A stretch of DNA of 64,000 bases from Rhizorhapis suberifaciens (GCF_014200045.1 NZ_JACHOV010000002.1:310001-374000); one strand, 5' to 3'; shown: positions 44,865 through 54,555, numbered from the stretch's first letter. Notes: a model not told the origin generated them from the sequence alone. Numbers and translations are program-made.

Positions 44865-44940
44865 GTGCTCCTGCGAAAGCAGGAGCCCAGGACAAAGCGT
44901 GCAGCCCCTGTGACTCCGGGTTCCTGCTTTGCCGGAGCAC
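44865..44940. repeat. Intergenic palindromic repeat after tsf
   Basis: GTGCTCCTGCGAAAGCAGGA from 44865 and CTGCTTTGCCGGAGCAC ending at 44940 are inverted near-copies, each itself containing smaller hairpins (TCCTGC/GCAGGA). The pattern of 'CTCCTGCGAAAGCAGGAG' is a dispersed extragenic palindrome common in sphingomonads, as I recall it. Confidence 0.6.
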
Positions 44941-44982
44941 GGGAAACAACGAAGAATTCTGGCCAAAACTCTGCTTGGCACT

Positions 44983-45012
44983 ATGGCGCGCACTGACTAA
45001 GGTGCGCGCCAT
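44983..45012. repeat. Perfect 11-bp inverted repeat before pyrH
   Basis: ATGGCGCGCAC at 44983-44993 and GTGCGCGCCAT at 45002-45012 are exact inverted copies with an 8-nt loop. It lies 30 nt before the pyrH ATG and overlaps a possible promoter (TTGGCA at ~44975, TAAGGT in the loop). No T-run follows. Confidence 0.7.
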
Positions 45013-45041
45013 TCCATTATCGGCAACGGATTTTCCCCCGC

Positions 45042-45767
45042 ATGACTCGCCCGCGCTTTAACCGCATCCTCCTGAAATTATCAGGCGAGGTCCTGATGGG
45101 TTCCGGCCAGTTCGGCATTGATCCGGAAACCGTGGACCGTGTGGCTGGCGAGATCGGCGCGGCCAAGGAAGCCGGACATGAACTTTGCCTGGTCGTGGGC
45201 GGAGGCAACATCTTCCGGGGACTTGCGGCGGCGGCCAAGGGCTTCGACCGCACAAGCGCCGATTATATGGGCATGCTGGCGACGGTCATGAACGCGTTAG
45301 CAGTGCAGAACGCGCTCGAACGAATGGGCTATGAAACCCGCGTGCAATCCGCCATTCCGATGTCTTCCGTATGCGAGCCCTATATCCGCCGTCGCGCCGT
45401 TCGGCACATGGAGAAAGGCCGGATCGTGATCTTCGCGGCGGGCACCGGTAATCCATTCTTCACTACCGATACGGCCGCAGCGCTGCGCGCCGCCGAAATG
45501 GGCTGCGACGCCTTGTTCAAGGGCACCAGCGTCGATGGCGTCTATAATGCGGATCCCAAGAAGGTGCCTGACGCCTCGCGTTACGAAAGCCTGAGCTTCA
45601 GTCGCGTACTGACAGACAACCTTCAGGTGATGGACGCCAGTGCCGTTGCCCTGTGCCGCGAAAATGATATTCCCATCGTCGTGTTTAACATCCGGGAACC
45701 GGGCAATCTGGCCAAGGTCCTGAGCGGTGACGGCACGGCGACGATTGTGCGTAATGAGGAGATCTGA
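45042..45767 (+). CDS. pyrH: UMP kinase
   Basis: Phosphorylates UMP to UDP; hexameric bacterial type of the amino acid kinase fold. The 241-residue protein has [31 protein letters not shown], and [20 protein letters not shown], then [12 protein letters not shown]. It ends at 45767, 2 nt before the frr ATG. It sits in the conserved rpsB-tsf-pyrH-frr series. Confidence 0.97.
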   Translation: MTRPRFNRILLKLSGEVLMGSGQFGIDPETVDRVAGEIGAAKEAGHELCLVVGGGNIFRGLAAAAKGFDRTSADYMGMLATVMNALAVQNALERMGYETRVQSAIPMSSVCEPYIRRRAVRHMEKGRIVIFAAGTGNPFFTTDTAAALRAAEMGCDALFKGTSVDGVYNADPKKVPDASRYESLSFSRVLTDNLQVMDASAVALCRENDIPIVVFNIREPGNLAKVLSGDGTATIVRNEEI

Positions 45768-45769
45768 AC

Positions 45770-46327
45770 ATGGCCCAATATAACAAGGCCGATCTGGAAC
45801 GAAGGATGCACGGCGCCGTCGAGGCGCTGAAGGGCGATCTTGCGGGCCTGCGCACTGGCCGCGCCAATATAGCGCTGCTCGAGCCTGTGCATGTGGAAGT
45901 CTATGGCGCGATGATGCCGATCAATCAGGTCGCGACAATTTCGGCTCCTGAGCCCCGCATGCTGTCAGTGCAGGTGTGGGACAAGAGCAATGTGGGGCCG
46001 GTGGACAAAGCGATCCGTTCGGCGGGTCTCGGCCTTAATCCTATTGTCGATGGCCAGAACCTGCGACTGCCAATCCCGGACCTGACCGAGGAAAGGCGCA
46101 AAGAACTCGCCAAACTGGCGGGTCAATATGCCGAAAAGGCTCGCATCGCCGCTCGGAATGTCCGTCGCGATGGTATGGACACGCTAAAGACTGATGAAAA
46201 GAAAGGCGAAATCAGCGAGGATGAACGCAAGCGGCTGGAGACCGAAGTCCAGAAGCTGACCGACAGCACCATTGCCGATATTGACGCCGCGGCCCATACC
46301 AAGGAAAAAGAAATCCTTGGTCATTAA
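45770..46327 (+). CDS. frr: Ribosome recycling factor
   Basis: Splits post-termination ribosomes together with EF-G. The 185-residue protein starts [20 protein letters not shown], contains [20 protein letters not shown] and PLNQ-like [16 protein letters not shown], then [20 protein letters not shown] and [14 protein letters not shown], all RRF signatures. Confidence 0.97.
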   Translation: MAQYNKADLERRMHGAVEALKGDLAGLRTGRANIALLEPVHVEVYGAMMPINQVATISAPEPRMLSVQVWDKSNVGPVDKAIRSAGLGLNPIVDGQNLRLPIPDLTEERRKELAKLAGQYAEKARIAARNVRRDGMDTLKTDEKKGEISEDERKRLETEVQKLTDSTIADIDAAAHTKEKEILGH

Positions 46328-46342
46328 GACAGCTTCGTTCCA

Positions 46343-47071
46343 GTGACCCAAAATCGCTCATCCGGCGCGCCAACCTATGGAGCGCGGCATGTCGCCATCA
46401 TCATGGATGGCAACGGCCGTTGGGCGAAGAAGCGCATGCTTCCCCGTTTTGCCGGGCACAAGGCTGGGGTGGAAGCCGTTCGCCGCACAGCGCGCGCCGC
46501 GCAGAAAATGGGTCTCGAAACGCTCACGCTTTATGCGTTCTCGTCCGAAAACTGGAAAAGACCCGAAACCGAAGTCGGCGACCTGATGGGTCTTCTCCGG
46601 CATTTCATCCAGGCGGACCTCGCGGAGTTCGAAGCCAATCGGGTACGGTTGAAGGTAATCGGTAATTACCGCGCCCTGGAACCGTCCCTGGTCGCAATGA
46701 TCGACGATGCGATAGCGCGTACGGCTGAATTCGGACCCACAACCGTGGCCGTTGCGCTCAACTATGGTTCGCAAGACGAACTTGTACGAGCGGCGCAGGC
46801 GGTCGCGCGCAAAGTGGCGGCGGGTGAATTGACGTCGGACGCGATCGACGTTGAGGCTATCGCTGCCGAACTCGACACTGCTGGCCTTCCGCCATTGGAC
46901 CTGCTGATACGGACATCGGGCGAGCGGCGGCTTTCCAACTTCATGTTGTGGCAGTCGGCCTATGCCGAACTTCATTTTACCGACACGCTTTGGCCTGATT
47001 TCAATGGCGACACGCTGGCGCAGGCGCTTGAAGAGTTCGGGCGGCGCGAACGGCGATTTGGCGGGCTATGA
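46343..47071 (+). CDS. uppS: Isoprenyl transferase (undecaprenyl diphosphate synthase)
   Basis: Cis-prenyltransferase that makes the C55 lipid carrier for cell wall synthesis. The 242-residue protein has HVAIIMDGNGRWAKKRMLPR with the catalytic Asp, LTLYAFSSENWKRP, VALNYGSQDELVRAA, and the C-terminal LDLLIRTSGERRLSNFMLWQ and YAELHFTDTLWPDF. GTG at 46343 is taken as start. cdsA follows after 12 nt. Confidence 0.96.
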   Translation: MTQNRSSGAPTYGARHVAIIMDGNGRWAKKRMLPRFAGHKAGVEAVRRTARAAQKMGLETLTLYAFSSENWKRPETEVGDLMGLLRHFIQADLAEFEANRVRLKVIGNYRALEPSLVAMIDDAIARTAEFGPTTVAVALNYGSQDELVRAAQAVARKVAAGELTSDAIDVEAIAAELDTAGLPPLDLLIRTSGERRLSNFMLWQSAYAELHFTDTLWPDFNGDTLAQALEEFGRRERRFGGL

Positions 47072-47083
47072 TCGAGATGGAAC

Positions 47084-47866
47084 ATGGCTGAGCCAGGACA
47101 AAGACCCGGCGGAGAATTGCAGACGCGGACCGTGATCGGCATCGCATTGATCACGGTTGCCCTGGCTGCCCTGATCGCGGGTGGGCCGCTCTTCTGGCTG
47201 CTTGCGGCTGTGGCCGGCATATTGATGCAGGCGGAATGGGCCGATCTTGCCAATGCGTCGCCCAACGACCGGCGGCTGTCGCTGTTCGCGGTGTCGGTGC
47301 CGCTGGCGATATTGTCGCCTTTTGCGGCTGGACCGTCCTATATTTCGCTGGCCCTGATGGCGGCCGCCTTTCTGTTCATATCGCTCATCTGCCGTTCGGC
47401 GAGACTGGGGGCGGGGATCTACTATGTCGGCTTGCCGGTACTGGCGCTCCTTTATCTAAGAGGCCATGATCATGGTCTGCTTCTGGCGTTCTGGGCCTTG
47501 GGGCTTGTCTGGGCGACCGACATCGGGGCCTTTTTTGCCGGACGCAGCCTTGGCGGCCCAAAACTTGCTCCGGCCATAAGCCCCAGCAAGACCTGGGCAG
47601 GGCTCGGCGGAGGCGTTGCCGCTGCCCTGCTGTTCGGCTTCATTCTTCATGGCATACTCGATTTGCCTGTCAGGCTGGCAGCGGCCAGCGGCCTGCTGGC
47701 CGTGGCGGCGCAGATCGGGGATCTTTTTGAAAGCTGGCTGAAGCGTTTAGCAGGCGTCAAGGATAGCGGGAGTTTTCTTCCCGGCCATGGCGGCGTGCTC
47801 GACCGGCTGGATGGCGTAGTGACTGTCGCCCCCATTGCGGCCTTGCTTGTGGCGAGCGGCTGGTGA
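47084..47866 (+). CDS. cdsA: Phosphatidate cytidylyltransferase
   Basis: Membrane enzyme producing CDP-diacylglycerol, the precursor for PssA and other phospholipid synthases. The 260-residue protein has several helices, TDIGAFFAGRSLGGPKLA, ISPSKTWAGLGGG, and the signature QIGDLFESWLKRLAGVKDSG with FLPGHGGVLDRLDG. Its stop overlaps the dxr GTG start. Confidence 0.95.
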   Translation: MAEPGQRPGGELQTRTVIGIALITVALAALIAGGPLFWLLAAVAGILMQAEWADLANASPNDRRLSLFAVSVPLAILSPFAAGPSYISLALMAAAFLFISLICRSARLGAGIYYVGLPVLALLYLRGHDHGLLLAFWALGLVWATDIGAFFAGRSLGGPKLAPAISPSKTWAGLGGGVAAALLFGFILHGILDLPVRLAAASGLLAVAAQIGDLFESWLKRLAGVKDSGSFLPGHGGVLDRLDGVVTVAPIAALLVASGW

Positions 47867-49032
47867 TCATGGAGCGCCGGAGGATCTCGATTTTTGGGGC
47901 GACCGGCTCAGTGGGTCAATCCACGTTGGACCTCATCGGGCGTGAGCCGGAAGTTTTCGAGGTCGTTGCCTTGACCGCCAATCGCGACGCTGAAGCACTG
48001 GCCCACGCAGCCCGCGCCTTCCGCGCCAAAATGGCGGTGATTGCAGATGAAAGCCACTATGAAGCCCTTCGGCAAGCGCTTGCCGGGTCCGGCATCGAAG
48101 CTGCGGCAGGCGATCAGGCGTTGGTGGACGCTGCGCGGATAGAGGCCGACTGGACGATGGCAGCCATCGTCGGATGTGCCGGTCTTCGCCCGACATTGAC
48201 GGCTTTGCAGCAGGGACGGACGGTCGCGCTCGCTAACAAGGAATCGCTTGTGTCGGCGGGCGTACTGATGATGGAAGCAGTGCGTCGTTCCGGCGCGACG
48301 CTTTTGCCCGTGGACAGCGAACATAACGCCATTTTCCAATGTCTCGCCGGTGGCCGGATCGAGGACGTGCGACGCATCACGCTGACCGCCAGCGGAGGAC
48401 CGTTCCGAACCTTCACGCGCGAGGAGATGAAGATGGTCACGCCCGCCCAGGCTGTCCGGCATCCCAACTGGTCGATGGGCGCGAAGATCAGCATCGATAG
48501 TGCGACGATGATGAACAAAGGGCTGGAACTAATAGAAGCGCATCATCTTTTTCCCGTGGGCCTCGATCGCCTTGGCATATTGGTCCATCCGCAATCGGTG
48601 ATCCATTCCCTTGTTGAGTTTTGCGATCGTTCCACGCTGGCGCAACTCGGCAGTCCGGACATGCGTATTCCTATTGCGCATGCCCTAGCCTGGCCAGAGC
48701 GCCTTGAGACGCCGTGCACGCCGTTGGATCTTGTGGCGATTGGGCGGTTGGATTTTGAAGAGCCTGACGAGGAGCGTTTTCCCGCGATCCGGCTGGCGCG
48801 GGCTGCGGCAGAAGCTGACGGAGCAGCGCCAGCTATATTGAATGCGGCGAACGAAGTGGCTGTCGAAGCGTTTCTGCAGGGAAAAATAGGTTTCCTTGAT
48901 ATTGCCATGATTGTGGCCGAAACACTGGAGCGCTACAGTCCAACGGGACCGCAGGGGATAGAGGATGTTTTCATGATCGATCATGAGGCGCGCCGCGTGG
49001 CGGGCATGATCCTGGAGAAAGTGCTCAATTGA
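47863..49032 (+). CDS. dxr: 1-deoxy-D-xylulose-5-phosphate reductoisomerase
   Basis: Second step of the MEP isoprenoid pathway, reducing DXP to MEP with NADPH. The 389-residue protein has the NADPH loop ISIFGATGSVGQSTLDLI, ALANKESLVSAG, the metal-binding LPVDSEHNAIFQCL, and ASGGPFRTFTREEM; HPNWSMGAKISIDSATMMNK is also conserved. Start GTG 47863 or ATG 47869. Its stop overlaps the rseP TTG. Confidence 0.96.
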   Translation: MIMERRRISIFGATGSVGQSTLDLIGREPEVFEVVALTANRDAEALAHAARAFRAKMAVIADESHYEALRQALAGSGIEAAAGDQALVDAARIEADWTMAAIVGCAGLRPTLTALQQGRTVALANKESLVSAGVLMMEAVRRSGATLLPVDSEHNAIFQCLAGGRIEDVRRITLTASGGPFRTFTREEMKMVTPAQAVRHPNWSMGAKISIDSATMMNKGLELIEAHHLFPVGLDRLGILVHPQSVIHSLVEFCDRSTLAQLGSPDMRIPIAHALAWPERLETPCTPLDLVAIGRLDFEEPDEERFPAIRLARAAAEADGAAPAILNAANEVAVEAFLQGKIGFLDIAMIVAETLERYSPTGPQGIEDVFMIDHEARRVAGMILEKVLN

Positions 49033-50162
49033 CCGAAAGTCCCGGCTTTTTGCTGACCATAGTCGCGTTTATCGCGGTCATCGGACCTCTCGTTTTCGTA
49101 CATGAGATGGGCCATTATCTTGTCGGCCGGCTGTTCGGCGTAAAGGCGGAAACCTTTTCAATCGGCGTCGGCAAGGAACTGGCGCATTGGACCGACAAAA
49201 GAGGAACGCGCTGGCGGCTCGCCGCCCTCCCGCTTGGCGGCTATGTCAAGTTCAAGGGCGATATGGACGGGTCGAGTCAGCCCGATGCGCGCTGGCTGGA
49301 ACTGCCGCCGCATGAACGCGCGGAATGCTTTCCGGGCAAGCCGCTATGGCAGCGCGCGCTGATTGTCGTGGCGGGTCCCGCCATTAACTTCCTGTTCGCC
49401 ATTGTCGTGCTGGCTGGCTTTGCCATGATTTATGGCCAGAACGTCACGCCGCCCATCGTGAATAGCTTGATCGAAGGGTCGGCAGCCCAAAAGGCCGGTT
49501 TGCGGAGCGGAGACAGGATCGTCGCCATTGACGGTCATGAAATCGACCGGTTCGATCAGGTGGCGCAGTCGGTTTTCTATCGGCCTGACGAAGTGGCGCA
49601 TTTCGCGATTGAGCGGAATGGCGAGGTAGAGTTGATGCCGGTCCGCATTGGGGTCAGAAAAGAAGTCGACCGGTTCGGTAATGAATATCGCATCGGTCTG
49701 ATCGGCATTCAAAGTCCGCAATCGGAACTGCGTCAGGTTTCGCCCTTGGAGGCTCCAGCCATAGCGGTGGAGCGCACCGGCGCGATTGTGCGCTTGATGG
49801 TCAATACCATAGGGCAGATCATCAGTGGTCGCCGGTCGCTGGAAGAATTGGGAGGTCCGCTGAAGATCGCCCAGATTTCTGGCGAGCAGGCGGGCCGGGG
49901 GTTTGAAGATTTTATCTTCTTCATGGCCCTTATCTCGATTAACCTCGCGTTCATCAACCTGTTGCCAATCCCGATGCTTGATGGCGGACATCTGCTTTTT
50001 TACGGGATCGAGGCAATCCAAAGAAAACCTGTCAGCCCTGTAGTTCAGGAGTGGGCGTTCCGTTCGGGGCTTGCATTGCTGCTGACAGTCATGCTTTTCG
50101 TTACGTTCAACGATTTATCGTCTTTCGGGGTCTGGAAAGGCTTGTCCGGCTTGATTGGCTGA
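49029..50162 (+). CDS. rseP: Site-2 zinc metalloprotease RseP
   Basis: Intramembrane protease that cleaves anti-sigma factors and signal peptide remnants. The 377-residue protein has the active site PLVFVHEMGHYLVGRLFGV (HExxH), one PDZ domain around AQKAGLRSGDRIVAIDG, and the second metal site in LPIPMLDGGHLLFY. The start is TTG at 49029, overlapping the dxr stop. Directly followed by bamA, as in many proteobacteria. Confidence 0.94.
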   Translation: MTESPGFLLTIVAFIAVIGPLVFVHEMGHYLVGRLFGVKAETFSIGVGKELAHWTDKRGTRWRLAALPLGGYVKFKGDMDGSSQPDARWLELPPHERAECFPGKPLWQRALIVVAGPAINFLFAIVVLAGFAMIYGQNVTPPIVNSLIEGSAAQKAGLRSGDRIVAIDGHEIDRFDQVAQSVFYRPDEVAHFAIERNGEVELMPVRIGVRKEVDRFGNEYRIGLIGIQSPQSELRQVSPLEAPAIAVERTGAIVRLMVNTIGQIISGRRSLEELGGPLKIAQISGEQAGRGFEDFIFFMALISINLAFINLLPIPMLDGGHLLFYGIEAIQRKPVSPVVQEWAFRSGLALLLTVMLFVTFNDLSSFGVWKGLSGLIG

Positions 50163-50235
50163 CATGCATGGGGCAGGGAGGGTCCGGGCAATTCGGTCAG
50201 AGCCCGGATTTTTTGTATTTGAAGGTGGAAAACGC

Positions 50236-52929
50236 GTGACAGCGACGAGAAACGGCAACTTCAATCAGCGTCTTACCCTTGTTCTACTGACCGGAACGAT
50301 CCTGGCAGGAACATCCGGCCCGCTCTGGGCGCAAGAGGCTGCGCCTCCTGCCGCTCAGCCGTCCCCGGCTCAATCGCCCGCAGCGGCGCCCGCAGCGCCG
50401 CCCGCGGGGCAGGCTCCAGCGGTGGCGCAGCCGGCGGGCACGATCAAGTCTATCTCCGTCACCGGAGCGCAGCGGCTGGAGCCCGACACGGTTCTGTCCT
50501 ACACGAAACTGCGCGTCGGACAGCCCTATACCCGTGAGGCCCTTGACCTTGCATTGAAGGATTTGTTTGCAACCGAGCTTTTCGCCGATGTTCAGATCCG
50601 CGATGAAGCGGGCAATCTGGTTATCGAGATCAAGGAAAATCCGGTCATTAATCGTATCGTTCTGGAAGGCAATAAGCGCCTGAAGGAAGATAAGATCATG
50701 CCGGAGATCAAGCTCGCTCCGCGCCAGATATTCACCCGATCGAAAGTGCGCGCCGATGTCGCCCGCATCATCGAGCTTTACCGCCGGCAAGGGCGTTTTG
50801 CGGCAACGGTCGACCCGAAAATGGTCCAGCTCGACCAGAATCGCGTGGATATCGTCTTCGAGATCACCGAAGGACCCAAGTCCAAGGTTCGGCAGATCAA
50901 CATCATCGGCAACGACAAATTTTCCGACGGTAAATTGCGCAGCGAAATGGCGACGAAACAGGCGCGTTTCTTTCGCCTGTTCAGTTCCGGCACCAGCTAT
51001 GATCCCGATCGCCTGGCTTATGACCAGCAGAAGCTGCGGCAATTTTACCTGACGGAGGGCTATGCCGACTTTCGTGTAATCTCTGCTGTGGCGGAGCTTA
51101 CGCCCAACAAGCAGGACTTCATCATCACCTATGTGGTGGAAGAAGGCGACCGCTATAAATTTGGTGATGTGAAAGTCGAAAGCGAAATTCGCGATCTGCA
51201 GGCAGCCACGCTAGAGAAGCTGGTGCCGATGAAGAAAGGCGACTGGTATAACGCCAAGCAGGTGGAAGATACCGTCAACTCGATGACCGAGACGGCGGGC
51301 CTGTTCGGCTATGCCTTTGCTGAGGTGAATCCGGATTTCAACCGGAGCAAGGAAAACCTGACCATGTCGCTCACCTTCCGGGTGAACGATGCGCCTCGCG
51401 TCTATGTTGAGCGGGTCGATATTACCGGCAATACATTGACGCAGGACAAGGTCATTCGGCGCGAATTCCGGCTGAATGAAGGCGACGCTTTCAACAGCTT
51501 CCAGGTGAAGCGTTCCGCCGATCGCATCAAATCGCTCGGCTATTTCCAGGAAAAGCTGGAGATAGAACAGAAGCCGGGCTCTGCGCCTGACCGGATTGTG
51601 CTTGAAACCAATGTCGAGGAAAAATCGACTGGAGAGTTGCAGCTTTCGGCCGGCTTTTCGAGCCTTGAGAAGTTCATCGTGTCAGCCTCGATCCGCCAGC
51701 GCAACTTCCGCGGCAAAGGTCAGGAACTGCGCGCGAGCGTCAACTATTCCAACTATTCCAAGTCGATCGAGCTGGGCTTCACCGAGCCCTATCTGTTCGA
51801 CCGCAACATCGCGCTTGGTGGCGACATTTTCCGGCGTGATTTGAACAGCTTTAACTATATCAATAACAACGACCGCAACACGACTTATGAGCAGACGACC
51901 ACCGGGTTCCAGATCCGGGCTGGCGTCCCGCTGACGGAATATATGTCGCTGGCGCTGCGTTATGGGCTGAGCTTTGACGATGTGACGTTGGACAAGGACC
52001 AGTTTTATTCCGACGTTGACGGTGATGGTGATCTGGAATGCGATCCTATCCTTGCAGGCCGCTATCTGTGTGACGCTATTGGCAAGCGGACGACCTCGTC
52101 ACTCGGCTATTCGCTGATTTATGATACTCGCGACAATCGTATTCGTCCGACGAAGGGACACAGTGTTACATTTTCGCAGGATTTCGCCGGTTTAGGCGGC
52201 AGCGTAAGATATCTGCGGAGCCGCATCGATGCCGACAAATTCTGGAATATCGGCAGCGGATTCATTTTCTCATTGAGTGGTGAGGCCGGATATATTCACT
52301 CGCTGGAAGGCAAGCGGTTCGACGATCAGAATAACGAAATTGACAAGGTGCGGCTGACCGATCGCTTCTTCCTGGGTGAGCCGCAGATCAGGGGCTTCGA
52401 TATTCGCGGCGTCGGCCCCAGGGTCAAGCGCTTCTTCCTTACCGATGCGGATAATGATGGTGTGTATGAGCGGGCGTCGGGGAATGATTCCCAAGATGAT
52501 GCATTGGGCGGCAAAATTTATTATCTGGCACGAGCCGAGATTGAAATTCCGCTGGGCTCCGGAGCGCGCGAAATGGGTCTCCGGCCCTCCATATTCGTGG
52601 ACGCCGGCGCCGTTGCGGGCCTTAAAGACCCCATCGAAACGAACTTCCCTGGATTTTGTACGCAGACCGCGACCGGCGGGGCAGTGACACGACAGAATGC
52701 GGGAGGTACTCCTCAGCAGCCAACATGTCCGACCGGTTTCACCTTTGCCGGGGGCAATTTCGAGGAAGACTATCTCGGGGATACACTCAAACCTCGTGTT
52801 TCGGTTGGCTTTGGCGTCAACTGGAACTCGCCTTTCGGCCCGTTCAGGATCGATATAGCCAAGGCTCTGTTAAAAGAGCCGGGGGACGAAACAAAATTGT
52901 TCACATTCAATGTAGGGACACAATTCTGA
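50236..52929 (+). CDS. bamA: Outer membrane protein assembly factor BamA
   Basis: Central barrel of the BAM machine that inserts beta-barrel proteins in the outer membrane. I chose GTG 50236, preceded by GAAGGTGG, giving 897 residues with a signal peptide ending SGPLWA and a Pro/Ala/Gln-rich linker (~40 residues) before the first POTRA domain (IKSISVTGAQRLEPDTVLSY). Five POTRA domains and the C-terminal barrel follow, with VRGY-box-type EPQIRGFDIRGVGPR and the final aromatic GTQF. Two Cys pairs sit in barrel loops. The stop overlaps the skp ATG (TGATG). Confidence 0.96.
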   Translation: MTATRNGNFNQRLTLVLLTGTILAGTSGPLWAQEAAPPAAQPSPAQSPAAAPAAPPAGQAPAVAQPAGTIKSISVTGAQRLEPDTVLSYTKLRVGQPYTREALDLALKDLFATELFADVQIRDEAGNLVIEIKENPVINRIVLEGNKRLKEDKIMPEIKLAPRQIFTRSKVRADVARIIELYRRQGRFAATVDPKMVQLDQNRVDIVFEITEGPKSKVRQINIIGNDKFSDGKLRSEMATKQARFFRLFSSGTSYDPDRLAYDQQKLRQFYLTEGYADFRVISAVAELTPNKQDFIITYVVEEGDRYKFGDVKVESEIRDLQAATLEKLVPMKKGDWYNAKQVEDTVNSMTETAGLFGYAFAEVNPDFNRSKENLTMSLTFRVNDAPRVYVERVDITGNTLTQDKVIRREFRLNEGDAFNSFQVKRSADRIKSLGYFQEKLEIEQKPGSAPDRIVLETNVEEKSTGELQLSAGFSSLEKFIVSASIRQRNFRGKGQELRASVNYSNYSKSIELGFTEPYLFDRNIALGGDIFRRDLNSFNYINNNDRNTTYEQTTTGFQIRAGVPLTEYMSLALRYGLSFDDVTLDKDQFYSDVDGDGDLECDPILAGRYLCDAIGKRTTSSLGYSLIYDTRDNRIRPTKGHSVTFSQDFAGLGGSVRYLRSRIDADKFWNIGSGFIFSLSGEAGYIHSLEGKRFDDQNNEIDKVRLTDRFFLGEPQIRGFDIRGVGPRVKRFFLTDADNDGVYERASGNDSQDDALGGKIYYLARAEIEIPLGSGAREMGLRPSIFVDAGAVAGLKDPIETNFPGFCTQTATGGAVTRQNAGGTPQQPTCPTGFTFAGGNFEEDYLGDTLKPRVSVGFGVNWNSPFGPFRIDIAKALLKEPGDETKLFTFNVGTQF

Positions 52930-53552
52930 TGAAGATGATGCTAAAGGCCGCGGCACTTGGTCTCGCGCCAATTGCCGGTTTTGCGATGATTGCCGCGCCT
53001 GCCGCTGCTCAGACCAAGCTGGGTGTTGGAGTAGCCGACCTGGAGCAGGCGATGGTTAAATCGACCGCTTTCACTAACGCGATGACCGCGATGCAGACCA
53101 CGTACAAGACTCAGATCGACGCATTCAACGCGCGCAAGACGACTTTGGATACGGAACTCCAGACCAAGGCGAATGAGCTTCAGGCGGCACAGAAAGCCGC
53201 AGGCAGCAACACTGCGTCGCTGCAGCCGAAGATTGAAGCCTTTCAGCAGCGCCGGGCAGCCATTCAGCAGGAGCTTTCCACCCTTGGCCGTCCCATCGCT
53301 ATGGCTCAGGCCTATGTCGAGGAACAGATTTCGGCGAAGATCAGCGATGCTTTGAAGACCGCGATGGTTAAGCGCAAGGTTGACCTGGTGCTTCAGCCTG
53401 GTGCGACGGTATCCTATCAACCAACCGTTGATATCACTGATTCCGTGACCACCGAACTCAACGCTCTGGTCTCCAGCGCGCAGATCGTGCCGCCGGCCGG
53501 CTGGCAGCCTGGCCAGCAGAAGCAACAGCCCGCTTCCACGCCCAGCCGGTAA
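52929..53552 (+). CDS. skp: Periplasmic chaperone Skp/OmpH family
   Basis: Holdase that keeps outer membrane proteins unfolded on the way to BamA. The 207-residue protein from ATG 52929 has a signal peptide ending APAAAQ, then VGVADLEQAMVKSTAF and a long helical, Gln/Ala/Lys-rich coiled-coil part, ending in a Pro/Gln-rich tail. Position between bamA and fabZ is the standard one. Annotation rests on family pattern and place. Confidence 0.88.
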   Translation: MKMMLKAAALGLAPIAGFAMIAAPAAAQTKLGVGVADLEQAMVKSTAFTNAMTAMQTTYKTQIDAFNARKTTLDTELQTKANELQAAQKAAGSNTASLQPKIEAFQQRRAAIQQELSTLGRPIAMAQAYVEEQISAKISDALKTAMVKRKVDLVLQPGATVSYQPTVDITDSVTTELNALVSSAQIVPPAGWQPGQQKQQPASTPSR

Positions 53553-53558
53553 TCGCCA

Positions 53559-54035
53559 ATGAGTGAAGGGGTAGATGCAGGGGCTTTCAAGGGCCCGCTG
53601 GACGTTCGCGCTGTAATGGCGGCGCTGCCGCATCGCTTCCCAATGCTGTTGATCGACCGCGTGGAAAGCATGGAGCTCAACAAATCCATTCACGCGGTCA
53701 AGGCGGTGTCGATCAACGAGCCGTTTTTCCAGGGGCATTTCCCAGATCGGCCCATCATGCCGGGTGTGCTGCTGGTGGAGGCGATCGCGCAAGCCGCTGG
53801 CATATTGGCGGTGGAGTCGCTTGGGCTCTCCGGATCGGGAAAGCTGGTGTATTTCATGGGCATCGACGGCGCCAAATTCCGTGCGCCCGTTGAGCCCGGA
53901 TGTCTGATCGACTTTCACGTTACTTTTACGCAGGTGCGCGGCAGTATCTGCAAGTTTGAAGGCAAAGCGATGGTGGGGGGTAAGTTAATGGCGGAGGCGC
54001 AATGCACCGCCATGATCGCTGATCCTCCGGCCTGA
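53559..54035 (+). CDS. fabZ: 3-hydroxyacyl-[ACP] dehydratase FabZ
   Basis: Dehydrates 3-hydroxyacyl-ACP in fatty acid elongation. The 158-residue hot-dog-fold protein has [18 protein letters not shown] with the catalytic His, the [20 protein letters not shown] helix with the catalytic Glu, and QAAGILAV. It closes the rpsB-to-fabZ gene series. lpxA, often the next gene, is absent; a repeat and rpmE follow. Confidence 0.95.
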   Translation: MSEGVDAGAFKGPLDVRAVMAALPHRFPMLLIDRVESMELNKSIHAVKAVSINEPFFQGHFPDRPIMPGVLLVEAIAQAAGILAVESLGLSGSGKLVYFMGIDGAKFRAPVEPGCLIDFHVTFTQVRGSICKFEGKAMVGGKLMAEAQCTAMIADPPA

Positions 54036-54078
54036 AGGGCAGCGGCAGGCTCGGATCGGTTCATCTGAACGATATTCT

Positions 54079-54158
54079 CGTCCCCAGCGCAGGCAGGGGC
54101 CTTGCTGTCTTTTACCGCATTGGATAAGAAAAGCTGGGGGCGCGCCTGCGCTGGGACG
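54079..54158. repeat. Intergenic palindromic repeat between fabZ and rpmE
   Basis: CGTCCCCAGCGCAGGC (54079-54094) and GCCTGCGCTGGGACG (54144-54158) are inverted copies differing by one G. The intervening 49 nt have no clear symmetry. Similar in style to the repeat after tsf. Confidence 0.65.
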
Positions 54159-54302
54159 ACGGGATTTGGAAGGGCCGCCATCTCATGGTCGGCGGCTCTC
54201 TTTGCTTGCCATTGCAAGCAAATCCAGTTAGGGGCCGCACTTCGCGAATTTTTCAGCATCCTCAGGCTGGTCGGAAACCAGTCGGCAATGGAGCAAATCG
54301 AC

Positions 54303-54533
54303 ATGAAACAAGACACGCATCCTGATTATCATTTCATCACCGTCCAGATGACCGACGGCACCTCCTTCCAGACCCGTTCGACCTGGGGTAAGGAAGGCGA
54401 CACGCTGGCGCTCGACATCGATCCCACCTCGCACCCGGCCTGGACGGGCGGCAACCAGCGCCTGCTGGACGCTGGCGGTCAGGTTGCCCGCTTCAACAAG
54501 CGGTTCGGCGGGCTCACGCTCAAAAAGGGCTGA
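54303..54533 (+). CDS. rpmE: 50S ribosomal protein L31
   Basis: Bridge protein of the large subunit. The 76-residue product from ATG 54303 starts [20 protein letters not shown] and has FQTRSTWG and [20 protein letters not shown], ending [13 protein letters not shown]. It lacks the CxxC pairs of zinc-binding L31, as is usual in alphaproteobacterial forms. The upstream open frame is not part of the gene. A terminator follows 22 nt after the stop. Confidence 0.95.
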   Translation: MKQDTHPDYHFITVQMTDGTSFQTRSTWGKEGDTLALDIDPTSHPAWTGGNQRLLDAGGQVARFNKRFGGLTLKKG

Positions 54534-54555
54534 GCGGTTCAAGACCGAAATGCAG

